DNA of 64,000 nucleotides from Cylindrotheca closterium (Eukaryota; Bacillariophyta; Bacillariophyceae; Bacillariales; Bacillariaceae), in assembly GCA_933822405.4 (NCBI GenBank), contig CAKOGP040000446.1:1-64000 (forward strand). The letters are read 5' to 3'. Of this stretch, positions 20,910-32,100 are shown in pieces. The notes below the pieces were generated by a model. It worked only from the letters and a program-made list of their open reading frames with translations, ran no database searches and was not told the origin of the DNA. Positions within the stretch are counted from its first letter, which is position 1. Each line of letters opens with the position of its first letter. The translations under genes were made by a program, and so were the position numbers.

Positions 20910-23056
20910 ATGGCGACCGCCGCTCACATCCTCCTTGGAGTGACACTATTACAGTGCGTCCATTCGCTGCACTATAGACCAGATGTCGATCAGCAATCCT
21001 TTCAGCAAGGCGATCCGTAAGTCAAAATTCTGAGTCGACTTGCCTTTCCAAATCGGATTATTTCCTCATTCTCAACTAGTTTCGTCTCTCTTCTTAAAGT
21101 GTCTTTTTAAAGTACAACAGTCTAACATCTATTGAGACTTTAATTCCTTTGGATCCATACTCGTTACCCATCTGTCAACCCGAAGGTGGGCCAAGGCTGG
21201 ACAGCGAGAATATAGGAGAGTTCTTGCGAGGAGATCGTATCGAGTCTTCTCCTATTCAATTGCGATTCAAAGAGGACATGTACTGCCAACAACTTTGTAT
21301 CACGAACCTCGGTCGCGAGGAGGTGCCAGGCATGGCACCAAACAAGATGGCCATGGCTATTCAAAAGGGGTATAAATACAACGCGATTGTGGACAATTTG
21401 CCGGCAGCTTCGAAGATGGAAAATGATGTTGTCGTTGTCACGAAATATTGGCAAGGCTTTCCATTGGGGTATTTGCAAGACGTGACAAACTTGGCTCATG
21501 TGAACAATCATTTCAACATTGAGATCATGTACACTCCAGTCGAAGGAGCACCAAATGCCTATAATATTGTGCGTTTTACAGTGGAGCCATTTTCCATTGG
21601 ACACGATTTCGAGCCCTACGACTATTCCGGTCCTACCTATGCCCGCATTATCAATCCCATACAGAGCTGCAGCAGGCAGGTTCCACCTCGAGATCGCGTG
21701 CACACCAACTATGACATGATCTATTTTAGAGGTGGCAATCGGACAAGGCATCAAATCGCCAGTGGCCAAATTTTGTTCACTTATGATGTCTTATGGATTG
21801 AGAACAAAGATCAAGACTGGGCGTCTCGTTGGGACATTTACTTATCGATGGACAATGGTGTGCCAAAAAGGAATCATTGGCGGTGTGCAATTCTTGGTCT
21901 CTTGCTTGTGATTATTTTGTCGGGCTGTCTTTCCTGTATTCCCATTGTGAATCTTGGAGGGAGCCGAAAACCAATTTATGGTAGTTTATCAACGGCTGAA
22001 GATGGACCATCTAACACTGGATGGAAGGCACTTCATGAGGACGTCTTTCGACCACCAGAATACTTTCCTCTATTGTTCTGCGTCGCTTGTGGAACAGGAG
22101 CTCAACTCTTTTGCACGATGGTCATTGTGGCAGTGCTAGCATTTGTAGGCACTTTAAGTTCCGCTCGAAGAGGCTCCATTGGGACTGCGGAAATATTCTT
22201 TTATGCCGCCAATGGCTATGTGGGCGGCTACGTGACTTCGACTTTGGATCAGACGTTTCATGCTGAAGGCGGCCGACGGGCGGCCTTGTACACGGCATCT
22301 GTCTTTCCAGGCTTGTGTTTTATGGGTTTTCTGCTGGTGGATCTAATGGAATGGGCTACTATACCCGGTGCGGTTTCGATGATTGGAAACAACTGTGCGA
22401 CATACATTATTCTGCTGTTCCTCTGGTCCGCCATGTTAACGCCGTTGGTATTGCTGGGTGCCCGTCGCGCAGCCAAAACAGGTCCTATTGAATTCCCAGT
22501 TGAGACTTCAGCTAACACACCACGCCGTATTCCTGAGCAGCCCTGCATTTTGTTGAAGCCCATACCAATAATTTTTGGAGGCTTTGGGCCCTTTCTGATT
22601 TCATTCGTGGAGTTGTACTACTGTCTGTATTCCAAGTGGGCCGGCTACTTCTATGCCGAGTATGGGTTCCTGCTCTGGACACTGATCAATGTATTCATCA
22701 GCACTTCGCAGATTGCAATGCTGCACACTTATCACTTGCTGAAGAAAGAGAACCATCGATGGTGGTGGCGCTCTTTCTTTACAGGAGGTGCTGCTGCAAT
22801 TTGGGCGTCTGCTTGGATGCTGACAATGCTTCCTCGGGAGCTGGAGCTTAGCGGCTTTGCTTCTAAATTCAAGTATATGACATTCACATTGTTGATGGTT
22901 GTAGCTATGTTCATGATGACGGGATCGTTTGCAGTTGGTGCATGTTTGATGTTCAACAAGGCTTTGTTCAATTCCATCAAGAATGAACTAGGAAATGTGG
23001 AAGCACGCATTGAACTGTTGCCGACTGATGACCACGAAATCAGCTCCCGAACCTAA
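20910..23056 (+). CDS. TM9SF/EMP70 nonaspanin
   Basis: Exons 20910-21016 and 21100-23056 join in frame to about 687 residues. The 21100 acceptor is preferred over the one at 21113 because it keeps phase and restores GDPVFLKYNSLTSIET, the typical N-terminal nonaspanin motif, followed by LDPYSLPICQPEGG. A signal peptide (MATAAHILLGVTLLQ) precedes a luminal domain of about 230 residues with paired Cys (MYCQQLC). Nine hydrophobic segments follow, the first near residue 245. TM9SF proteins act in Golgi/endosome sorting of membrane proteins and in adhesion or phagocytosis. The C-terminus is hydrophilic (ELLPTDDHEISSRT) and lacks the usual short KxD/E-type COPI retention end, so its location may differ from animal and yeast relatives. 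Confidence 0.92.
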
Positions 23057-23279
23057 AATGTACTAGTTATGGACCAGAAAGACTTTCAACCGTTGTAGGA
23101 ATATACACCTCATCCAAACCATTTTGATTCTGTCCAAGAGAGCTACTCAATTTGTAACATTTTTTACTTTTGGATAATGTACAGTATATTCCATTTTTTA
23201 TATGCATTTTCCCGAGCTCGGATAAAATAGTCACATATTATTAACACGAGTGCAACTCTGTATCAGAGCTCCAATAATC
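23057..23279. other. Convergent 3' region, partly duplicated
   Basis: Space between the TM9SF gene (+) and receptor R1 (-). From about 23210 onward it matches the 3' flank of R2 (from about 29120) almost base for base (CCGAGCTCGGATAAAA ... CACATATTATTAACACGAG). The R1/R2 duplication therefore extends about 70 bp past the stop codon. Confidence 0.6.
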
Positions 23280-26200
23280 CTATTGCGAAAAGGTACTGTC
23301 GACAGCAGGGAAGGATGATGGTGGGAGAGCCTTCCAGTTCGCGGGGACAGAGTCCGACAAGTCTCGAATATTGGAACCATTGCTTTTCGAAGATTTTCTT
23401 GACTGCTTTCTGCTGAGTGGCGTCCACTTCTTTTTCTTTTTTCTGCCCACACTACTAGATCTGGATTGCTCGCCGAAGGAACTTCCCATGGGAATGTCAA
23501 GAGAGCCGTCTACGGATCTTCCATCGTCGTTGGAAGAAGCAACCCAATATGTCACCATATTGCCTTTCCCTTTGACTGCAACCTTCCCTCGTCTGCGAAC
23601 GTGCAAGTCTGGTGCCTGCTCTTTCAGCAGTCGGGCAGCTGCCGCTGAACAATGGATACGGCCACTCTCCGACATACTCTCCATCCGAGCTGCAGTATTC
23701 ATCGTGTCACCAAAGAGTCCATACCGCGGGTTCAAAGAACCAATCACATTGCTCACAACTGGACCCGAGTGAAAGCCGACTCGGATGTGGATACATCCCT
23801 TTGAGGGATCATCCTCGTCAATTTGTACTTCAGAAGCAGCATCCACCGCATCAATCGCAAACTCGGCAATCCGCTTTGCGTGTGTTCCAAGCTGATTATT
23901 TTCCAAGTTCGTGACTCCAACCCAAGCATCCCCAATCGTTTCCACTTTGAACACGTCATGTTTGTTGGCCAGGTTGTCAAATGCAAGGTAGAGACGGTCA
24001 AGCATATTGCACACCTTCACCGCAGACATCTTTCTCGAGATGTCCGTGAAGCCGACAATATCACTAAAGAACACTGTAACATCGTCGTGCGTCTCTGGCT
24101 CGACCTTTTGACCAGCCTTGAGCTGATCGGCAACCTTTCTGGGGAATACCTGGTACAACATATCCCCAGCAGCTACCTGAGTTCGCAATCGTGTATTTCC
24201 TTCTTCGATCAATGGCTCGGCATCGTTTGCTGTCATATCAGTGAAGAGCATATCCAAGTCCTTGGCTTCGGGCCGAAAAGCTGAATTGCCACTCCAGCAC
24301 TTCTTCATCAGTTCCGCCATTCTCCTAGGACAGGTCACAGGAACTCGTGGCCGGTAGTTGATCCTGGGATCGCAAACTTTCCTCAATACTTCGCTTGGTT
24401 GAATACCTTCGTACGGGATTTTGCGACTGTAGATCTCGTAGATTATCATACCGAATGAGTAAACGTCGCATGATCGATTGTACGTCGTATTCTGAAGCAA
24501 ATATTCGGGTGCCATCCAGTATGGTGTGCCAGTCGTCCCACTTTTGGTTTTGATCGCCAGGCCAAAGTCCGCTACTTTGGCGCGGAAGCGAGAGTCAATT
24601 AGAATATTCTTCGCCTTCAGATCGCGATGCAAAATCGGAGGATTGGAAGCATGTAGAAATCGTAGACCCTGGGCTATATCCTTCATGATTTGTAGAATGA
24701 TCTCGCCTCCAGTGTAAACAGTTTCGTTGCGCAACAAATCATACAGCGACCCGTTTTCCATGTATTCCATCACCATCATGGGTGCATACGTGCTCATGAC
24801 GGCTCCCATGACTGTTGTGATGCACGGATGCCGTAGTCGTGAAAGAAGTCTCATCTCAGTAACAAACTCTTGTTGCCGTTTTGAGTTATCATCGCAAAGA
24901 GGAAGGCAAGACCTGAGAGAGTTCCTCCTTCGTTGCCCAGCAGGTCGTGCAACACTTCCAAGTATGTGCAGCTTGGCGCGGGTCCTTTCATCAGGGAATA
25001 GCGAAGGAAAAGTGCGTTGGAAGAACGATTTCTTGCCTCCAACAACCATGCCATTGATCCAGTCAACATGGTCAACAGACCGACTTTTTTCCGCACTTCC
25101 TGCATCCGCACTTATTGGAGGGGTTTCTTCTTGACTACTTGGTGGTGTAACCATATTTTCCTCGTCGGTACTACGACCCGGAGACGATCCAGAATCGCCG
25201 ACTTCTCTAGAAGACTGGTTGAACGCAACCGATCCAGATGATGGTGCGTCTTCATCTGGTATGACTCGCTTGATCGCTACCTTGGTTCCGTGATAGTCAG
25301 CCAAAAGCACCACCCCAAAGGCGCCTTGGCCAACAACATCCACAGGGTGATTGAAGTTCAGTTCCTTGTGGTCAATGTGCCACATTTCATCACTCTTTCG
25401 TCTTCTGTAGCCCAAATAGCACCAGCCAAGGGCAATCAGAACCAATCCAGCGAGTGAAGCCATGATAGCAGCAAAAGTCCCAGTTTGCATGCATTGCCCT
25501 CCAATCTCGAGCGAGTCCACAGAACATTCGCAAATTCCAGCATCATTCTGAAAAGAAGAAAGAACATGGTTAGAGTCCGATGGTCCGTCCAAGAGATGCT
25601 GCCAAAAAGAAGGTCAACGTACCGCTATCATGCCTCGACCAGGATAGTCATCATCGCAGTTCAAGGATGTAATCTGAACTCGAACCGGAGACTCTGGAAT
25701 TTGGACTCCATCAACATATATTTCCAGAATTGCAACGCCTCTTTGATTTCTAGCGAATCCGAATTCGTACACAAATGGTTCCATGCTGCGCACTGGGAGG
25801 AGAGTTTCTTCGTGTCCGAGATGCATGATCACCGAGATAGAAGCATTTTGTCGTTCAAGGTTGTCATGCAATAGAAAAACAATATCCCTGGTCTGTTCCA
25901 CAATTCCACAGAGACTCATTTTGTCACAGCCTGCAAAATTCAATTCTGCGACGGGATCGCCTAGTTGAGCTATCGTATCATTAGAAAGTTGAAAGACGCT
26001 AACTTCATGGGCGGAATCCGAAACACATTCATTTCTAATTTCAATGAAACCAGGGGAACACTCGCAATCTCCAATGGCAGACTACGGTTCAGGCTTAGGT
26101 GAGAAGATGATGTATTGGATGAGCAAAGAACAAGCTGTAAGACTTACAGAATTCCGATTTTCTCCAGGAAAATCTGATTCACAATTCCTTTCAATAACGT

Positions 26201-27957
26201 TGACTTGAATAGGAGACTCGGATATTTGGACACCGTCGACGTAAATCTCTAGAATCACAATTCCCCTAATGCTATGCGAGAACCCAAACTCATAGAGAAA
26301 GTCTTCCACGCTGCGCACAGGGAGGTCTAGTTCTTCGTCTCCAAAGTGACGCACTACTCGAATCGTTGCATTTGGTCGTTGGCGATTATCAAAAGCATTC
26401 AAAGTGATGGTCTTTCCTTGTTCCACACTCGCGCATACGTCCATTTTGGCGCATCCAACTTCTCGATTAAAGTCAGAAATGACGGTAGACTCGCTGGTCT
26501 GCGCTGGATACACATTGACTTCAAAGGCTTTGACACATGGTTTGCAATAGCAAGTGTAAATGCCTTCCGGACAAGGGGTCCCAGCGATTTCACATTGAGA
26601 CTCAAATACTTCTTCTGGAACCTTGTAGTGGCCTTCTGGGCAGAAGATACCATCATAGAAAGTGTCATCTCGTTCACAGCGCCAGTCACCAAAATCGTCT
26701 TGTACAATGAAACCAGCATCCTGTTGCATTGTTCGGACGGAGTAATGGGATCTTGGTGAACGAAAACCATTGTGAAACCCTGCCTTTCCAGCGGCCAAAG
26801 CCAGCTCGGCAAGCTCCCTCGTCGTATCACATCTTGCTTTGGGATCAAAGTAAGTCGGTGGCATGGTGTCACAGATTTCCATCTCCGCAGTGGTTCTGGC
26901 CTTGTCACGGCACTTGTGGATCGCTTCACCAATGCTAGAGTGATATCCCATATTGATCACTGCGGAAGCGACCTCTTCGGACACGATTCGGTCAACATGA
27001 TTGCGGGCGCCCAATGGCCACTCTGGAAAGACCGGAGTAGTATGTAAAAAGGGAAAAAGAGTCCCATCGTCTAGCCGATGAATAAGGGGGTCAATGACCT
27101 TCACAAGGTCGGGATCAATGAAATCACCAGTAGCAGGGTTGATCGTTCTTTCAACTTGGCCCGTTCTGACAAATCCAACATCCCATCGCCCATCTAGAAT
27201 ACCTTGCACTGTGTCCTCATTGTTGGCTATCAATCGTACACAAAAAGAACAGTCGTTAGTTTCTCTGAATGATAGGTGAACATGGTCAGATACAATACAA
27301 TACCAACGTACCTGTGAAAATCACTTGCTTTGGGTCCACTATGAAGTCCACACCATTCTTGTACATGACGAAAAACTGAGCCTGGGCTCCAGCGAAATCA
27401 AAAAAGTTCTGAGCACCAATCACCTTATCCTTCAGGTCAGCCACAGTATTAATATCTTTGTTGTCCGCCCGTGCCATCATTGTTCCTGCAAAGACATCAA
27501 GATCGTACTGTTGTCCTCGGGATGTCAGTCGGGAAACGGTAGTGGCGAGAGGCTGAGCTCCAACTTCGATTCCAATGCACGAAAAAATGCCCGTATCAGT
27601 GTACACAAAGTCAATTTCCTCTTTTCGATCCAACCAGTCACGGAGCGGCCGATTCGTAGCCGTGAGACTGAACTCAATGGGCGGTTCAAATCGTTTTCCC
27701 ACCGCTTCATTCAAGTAGTCCTGAAACGTAAGATTGAACTCTCGATATGCCGTTTCCACTCCAGCGGGAGCATGAATCCCAATGGTATACTTCCGCTTCT
27801 GCGTGACTGGATTGAACTCTCTGAGGCCTTGCTCACAATTCAGAGTTTGCGCCTCCCATGGATCTTCGTCCCAGTCATTCATTAGTTGACATAGTCCTGC
27901 TGGTAGGATCACCAGGAACAGCACAAAGGCTTGAGGTAAGCCTTTCATCATCGTCAT
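23280..27957 (-). CDS. Receptor R1: PBP - filamin/Ig x2 - TM - kinase - nucleotide cyclase
   Basis: Exons 27957-27312, 27226-26148, 26081-25623 and 25547-23280 give about 1483 residues. An in-frame ATG at 27990 is a less likely start; 27957 matches the R3 start (ATGACGATG). Domains: signal peptide 1-25; PhnD/TtrS-like type II periplasmic-binding domain ~35-310 (YTIGIHAPAGVETAY, DLKDKVIGAQ, GILDGRWDVGFVRTG, FPFLHTTPVFPEWPL); Cys-rich segment ~398-446; two beta-sandwich repeats ~473-565 and ~635-725, each ending in the filamin-like G-x-AILEIYVDGVQI-ESP; TM ~751-773; kinase ~800-1140 with VAIK (K821), HRDLKAKN (D1037) and DFG (D1055); signalling-helix linker (DMLYQVFPRKVADQL); class III cyclase ~1215-1400 with both metal Asp (1224, 1268). 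Cyclase purine-site Glu1264 points to GTP. A Ser-rich insert of ~125 residues separates VAIK from the kinase alpha-C Glu. Unlike R2-R4 it lacks the intron at the DFG-DW codons near 26694. Probably a plasma-membrane sensor making a cyclic nucleotide. Confidence 0.9.
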
Positions 27958-29190
27958 TGTTTGTGGAAAATAAGTTACTGCAGTACTCAAAGTTCGGCAT
28001 TTGGAGAATCGCCATCAACCGGGCCAAAATGTTACCGCGAGCCGGTATTCTCGTTGTCGGGCATAATAATTTAGCTTCGTCCTACGCAACTCAAGTACCA
28101 TGAATCATGCAAGCGAACGTTTTAGAAGTCCAACTCCGCTCGCGAAGCATTTTGTCTTTTAATGGACCACGTTCTTAAAAGACATTAGCGCTCTATTGTG
28201 ACTCTTTTTTATGAAATTGCGTAACGAAATTTTATTAAAGACCCTGTCGAAAAACGAACTGACTGTTCGTTAAATGTCTGGTATAAGCTATAAATCGAAA
28301 ATGTCAGATTCGCCTGCGACAGAAACACCGTTCCATTAAGTCCGAAGGTTCTCCGGGGAAGATTTGAATCAAATCGTGTGTTGCTTCATCTTTCCGTCAC
28401 GGCCAACACCGGCCGGGGATTCTCAGCCAGCCGGTCAATCAGATCATCGGTTGAGAGTCCGACATCACGATTTTTGCGAGCTGTCACGCGGAGGGAGAAA
28501 TTGCCACGCATGGGCAGGGCACTGCGTTGTAGCTGCAGTACTCATACGAAGAATGAATACGTACTGCCTGGACGACCATGCAGCCGTCCGACCTTGCCAA
28601 ACAATACCACAAAGTGTGTTATAGACACCTAGAAAGAAAAAAGACAGTTGCATAGTGTACTACTTTGTGTATCCTTTAGACCACTCTATGCATCATAGAA
28701 TCAGAATTTTCAAAAAGTCTATGGAGATAACGAGTAACTGACCCTCAAATTCATGGGGAGTAGTCCCTTCATCTAGTTCTTCCCGTGATGGTTCATCCAG
28801 CCAATTGGTTTGGACAGAATGAATCTGAAGAAGCATCCTCGTTACATGCCAACCTGAGTGAGCAGTCCATATCAACCTTCATCAGCATCCCATAATATCT
28901 GTAGGCTTTTAGAGCCTTTGAGTTTTCATGCAACGAAGTTGAAATATAGAAGCATGCACCATTGAACTACTGCCAGCTGGAGACCCCGAATCTGCCGTCG
29001 AACAACGCTATGGAAGTTCATCAGTCCTATATTTTATTGTGAAATAAAAATTTCGATCATAGCTACTCAATTTGTAAAAATATTTATTCATCATGTGTAT
29101 TCCTATTCATATGCATGGCTTCCCGAGCTCGGATAAAACAGTCACATATTATTAACACGAGTGCAACTCTGTATCAGAGCTCCAATAATC
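27958..29190. other. R1-R2 intergenic region with remnant sequence
   Basis: Holds the R1 promoter, degenerate copies of sequences also found between R2 and R3 (CGGCCAACACCGG near 28396 and the block at 28555-28625 against 34665-34735), and the remnant of an R3-type gene end listed separately. No intact gene is supported. Confidence 0.55.
28691..28889 (-). pseudogene. Remnant of the 3' end of an R3-type receptor gene
   Basis: Plus-strand sequence here aligns with 34811-34996, the last coding bases and 3' flank of R3. Shared words include ATTTTCAAAA / ATTTCAAAAC, GATAACGAGT / GACAACGAGT, AAATT(C/T)CATGG, AGTCCCTTC, TTCTTCCCGTGATG, TTCATCCAG, ACCTGAGTGA and GTCCATATCAACCTTCA. It would encode the C-terminal tail but is broken by indels. 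It lies upstream of R1 exactly where R3's own end lies upstream of R2. No kinase or cyclase sequence is left. Confidence 0.75.
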
Positions 29191-32100
29191 CTATTGCGAA
29201 AAGGCACTATCGACAGCAGGGAAGGATGATTGTGGAGAAGCCTTCCAGTTCGCGGGGACAGAGTCCGACAAGTCTCGAATATTGGAACCATTGCTTGGCG
29301 AAGGGTTTCTTGGCTGCTTTCTGCTGAGTGGCGTCCACTTCTTTCTCTTTTGTCTTCCCGTACTAGTAGATCTGGATCGCTTGTCAAGGGAGGTGCCCAT
29401 GGGGATATCAAGAGAACCGTCCATTGATCTGCTATCGTCGTTAGAACAACCAACCCAATATGTCACCATATTGCCTTTCCCCTTGACCGCAACCTTCCCT
29501 CGTCTGCGAACGTGCAAGTCTGGTGCCTGCTCTTTCAGCAGTCGGGCAGCTGCCGCTGAACAATGGATACGGCCACTCTCCGACATACTCTCCATCCGAG
29601 CTGCAGTATTCATCGTGTCACCAAAGAGTCCATACCGCGGGTTCAAAGAACCAATCACATTGCTCACAACTGGACCCGAGTGAAAGCCGACTCGGATGTG
29701 GATACATCCCTTTGAGGGATCATCCTCGTCAATTTGTACTTCAGAAGCAGCATCCACCGCATCAATCGCAAACTCGGCAATCCGCTTTGCGTGTGTTCCA
29801 AGCTGATTATTTTCCAAGTTCGTGACTCCAACCCAAGCATCCCCAATCGTTTCCACTTTGAACACGTCATGTTTGTTGGCCAGGTTGTCAAATGCAAGGT
29901 AGAGACGGTCAAGCATATTGCACACCTTCACCGCAGACATCTTTCTCGAGATGTCCGTGAAGCCGACAATATCACTAAAGAACACTGTAACATCGTCGTG
30001 CGTCTCTGGCTCGACCTTTTGACCAGCCTTGAGCTGATCGGCAACCTTTCTGGGGAATACCTGGTACAACATATCCCCAGCAGCTACCTGAGTTCGCAAT
30101 CGTGTATTTCCTTCTTCGATCAATGGCTCGGCATCGTTTGCTGTCATATCAGTGAAGAGCATATCCAAGTCCTTGGCTTCGGGCCGAAAAGCTGAATTGC
30201 CACTCCAGCACTTCTTCATCAGTTCCGCCATTCTCCTAGGACAGGTCACAGGAACTCGTGGCCGGTAGTTGATCCTGGGATCGCAAACTTTCCTCAATAC
30301 TTCGCTTGGTTGAATACCTTCGTACGGGATTTTGCGACTGTAGATCTCGTAGATTATCATACCGAATGAGTAAACGTCGCATGATCGATTGTACGTCGTA
30401 TTCTGAAGCAAATATTCGGGTGCCATCCAGTATGGTGTGCCAGTCGTCCCACTTTTGGTTTTGATCGCCAGGCCAAAGTCCGCTACTTTGGCGCGGAAGC
30501 GAGAGTCAATTAGAATATTCTTCGCCTTCAGATCGCGATGCAAAATCGGAGGATTGGAAGCATGTAGAAATCGTAGACCCTGGGCTATATCCTTCATGAT
30601 TTGTAGAATGATCTCGCCTCCAGTGTAAACAGTTTCGTTGCGCAACAAATCATACAGCGACCCGTTTTCCATGTATTCCATCACCATCATGGGTGCATAC
30701 GTGCTCATGACGGCTCCCATGACTGTTGTGATGCACGGATGCCGTAGTCGTGAAAGAAGTCTCATCTCAGTAACAAACTCTTGTTGCCGTTTTGAGTTAT
30801 CATCGCAAAGAGGAAGGCAAGACCTGAGAGAGTTCCTCCTTCGTTGTCTAGCAGGCCGAGCCCCGAGTATGCGGAGCTTGGCGCGGGTTCTTTCATCAGG
30901 GAATAGCGAAGGAAAAGTGCGTTGGAAGAACGATTTCTTGCCTCCAACAACCATGCCATTGATCCAGTTAACATGATCAACGGAGAGACTCTTATCCATA
31001 CTTCCTGCATCTGCACTCGCTGGATGAGTTTCTTCTTGACTACTTGAAGGTGTAACCATATTTTCCTCGTCGGTACTACGACCCGGAGACGATCCAGAAT
31101 CGTCTCCTTCCCTATGAGACTGATTGAACGCAACTGATCCAGATGGCGGTGCGTCTTCGTCTGGTATGACTCGCTTGATCGCTACCTTGGTTCCGTGATA
31201 GTCAGCCAAAAGCACCACCCCAAAGGCGCCTTGGCCGACAACATCCACAGGGTGATTGAAGTTCAGTTCCTTATGGTCAATATGCCACATTTCATCACTC
31301 TTTCGTCTTCTGTAGCCCAAATAGCACCAGCCAAGAGCGATCAGAATCAATGCGGCGATTGAAGCCATGATAGCAGCAAAAGTCCCAGTTTGCATGCATT
31401 GCCCTCCAAACTCCAGCGAGTCCACGGAACATTCGCAAAAGCCAGCATCATTCTGCAGAGACAAAAGTAAGAGTGTTAGAGTCCGATGGTCCGTCCAATG
31501 GATGTTTTCGAAAGGAAGGTCAACGTACCGCTATCATGCCTCGACCAGGATAGTCATCATCGCAGTTCAAGGATGTAATCTGAACTCGAACCGGAGACTC
31601 TGGAATTTGGACTCCATCAACATATATTTCCAGAATTGCAACGCCTCTTTGATTTCTAGCGAATCCGAATTCGTACACAAATGGTTCCATGCTGCGCACT
31701 GGGAGGAGGGTTTCTTCGTGTCCGAGATGCATGATCACCGAGAGAGAAGCATTCTGTCGTTCAAGGTTGTCATACAACACGAAAACAATATCCCTGGTCT
31801 GTTCCACAATTCCACAGAGACTCATTTTATCACAGCCTATATAATGCACTTTGTTGATGGGGTCGTCTAGCTCAGCCAACGTCTCATTTGAAAGTTGAAA
31901 GACGCTAACTTCATGAGCAGAGTCCGAAACACATTCGTTTCTAATTTCAATGAATCCAGGTGAGCACTCGCATTCACCAGTGGCTGACTACAGTTCAGAC
32001 TTGGGTGAGAAGATGATATATCGATTGAGCAAATAACGCCAAGCTATAAGGCTTACCGAATTCCGATTTTCTCCGGGAAAATCTGCATCACAATTCCGTT

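Noticed and set aside
21113..23056. Acceptor at 21111-21112 for the TM9SF second exon
   Set aside because: It would shift the frame into a stop (GTC-TAA); the acceptor ending at 21099 keeps frame and gives the family motif.
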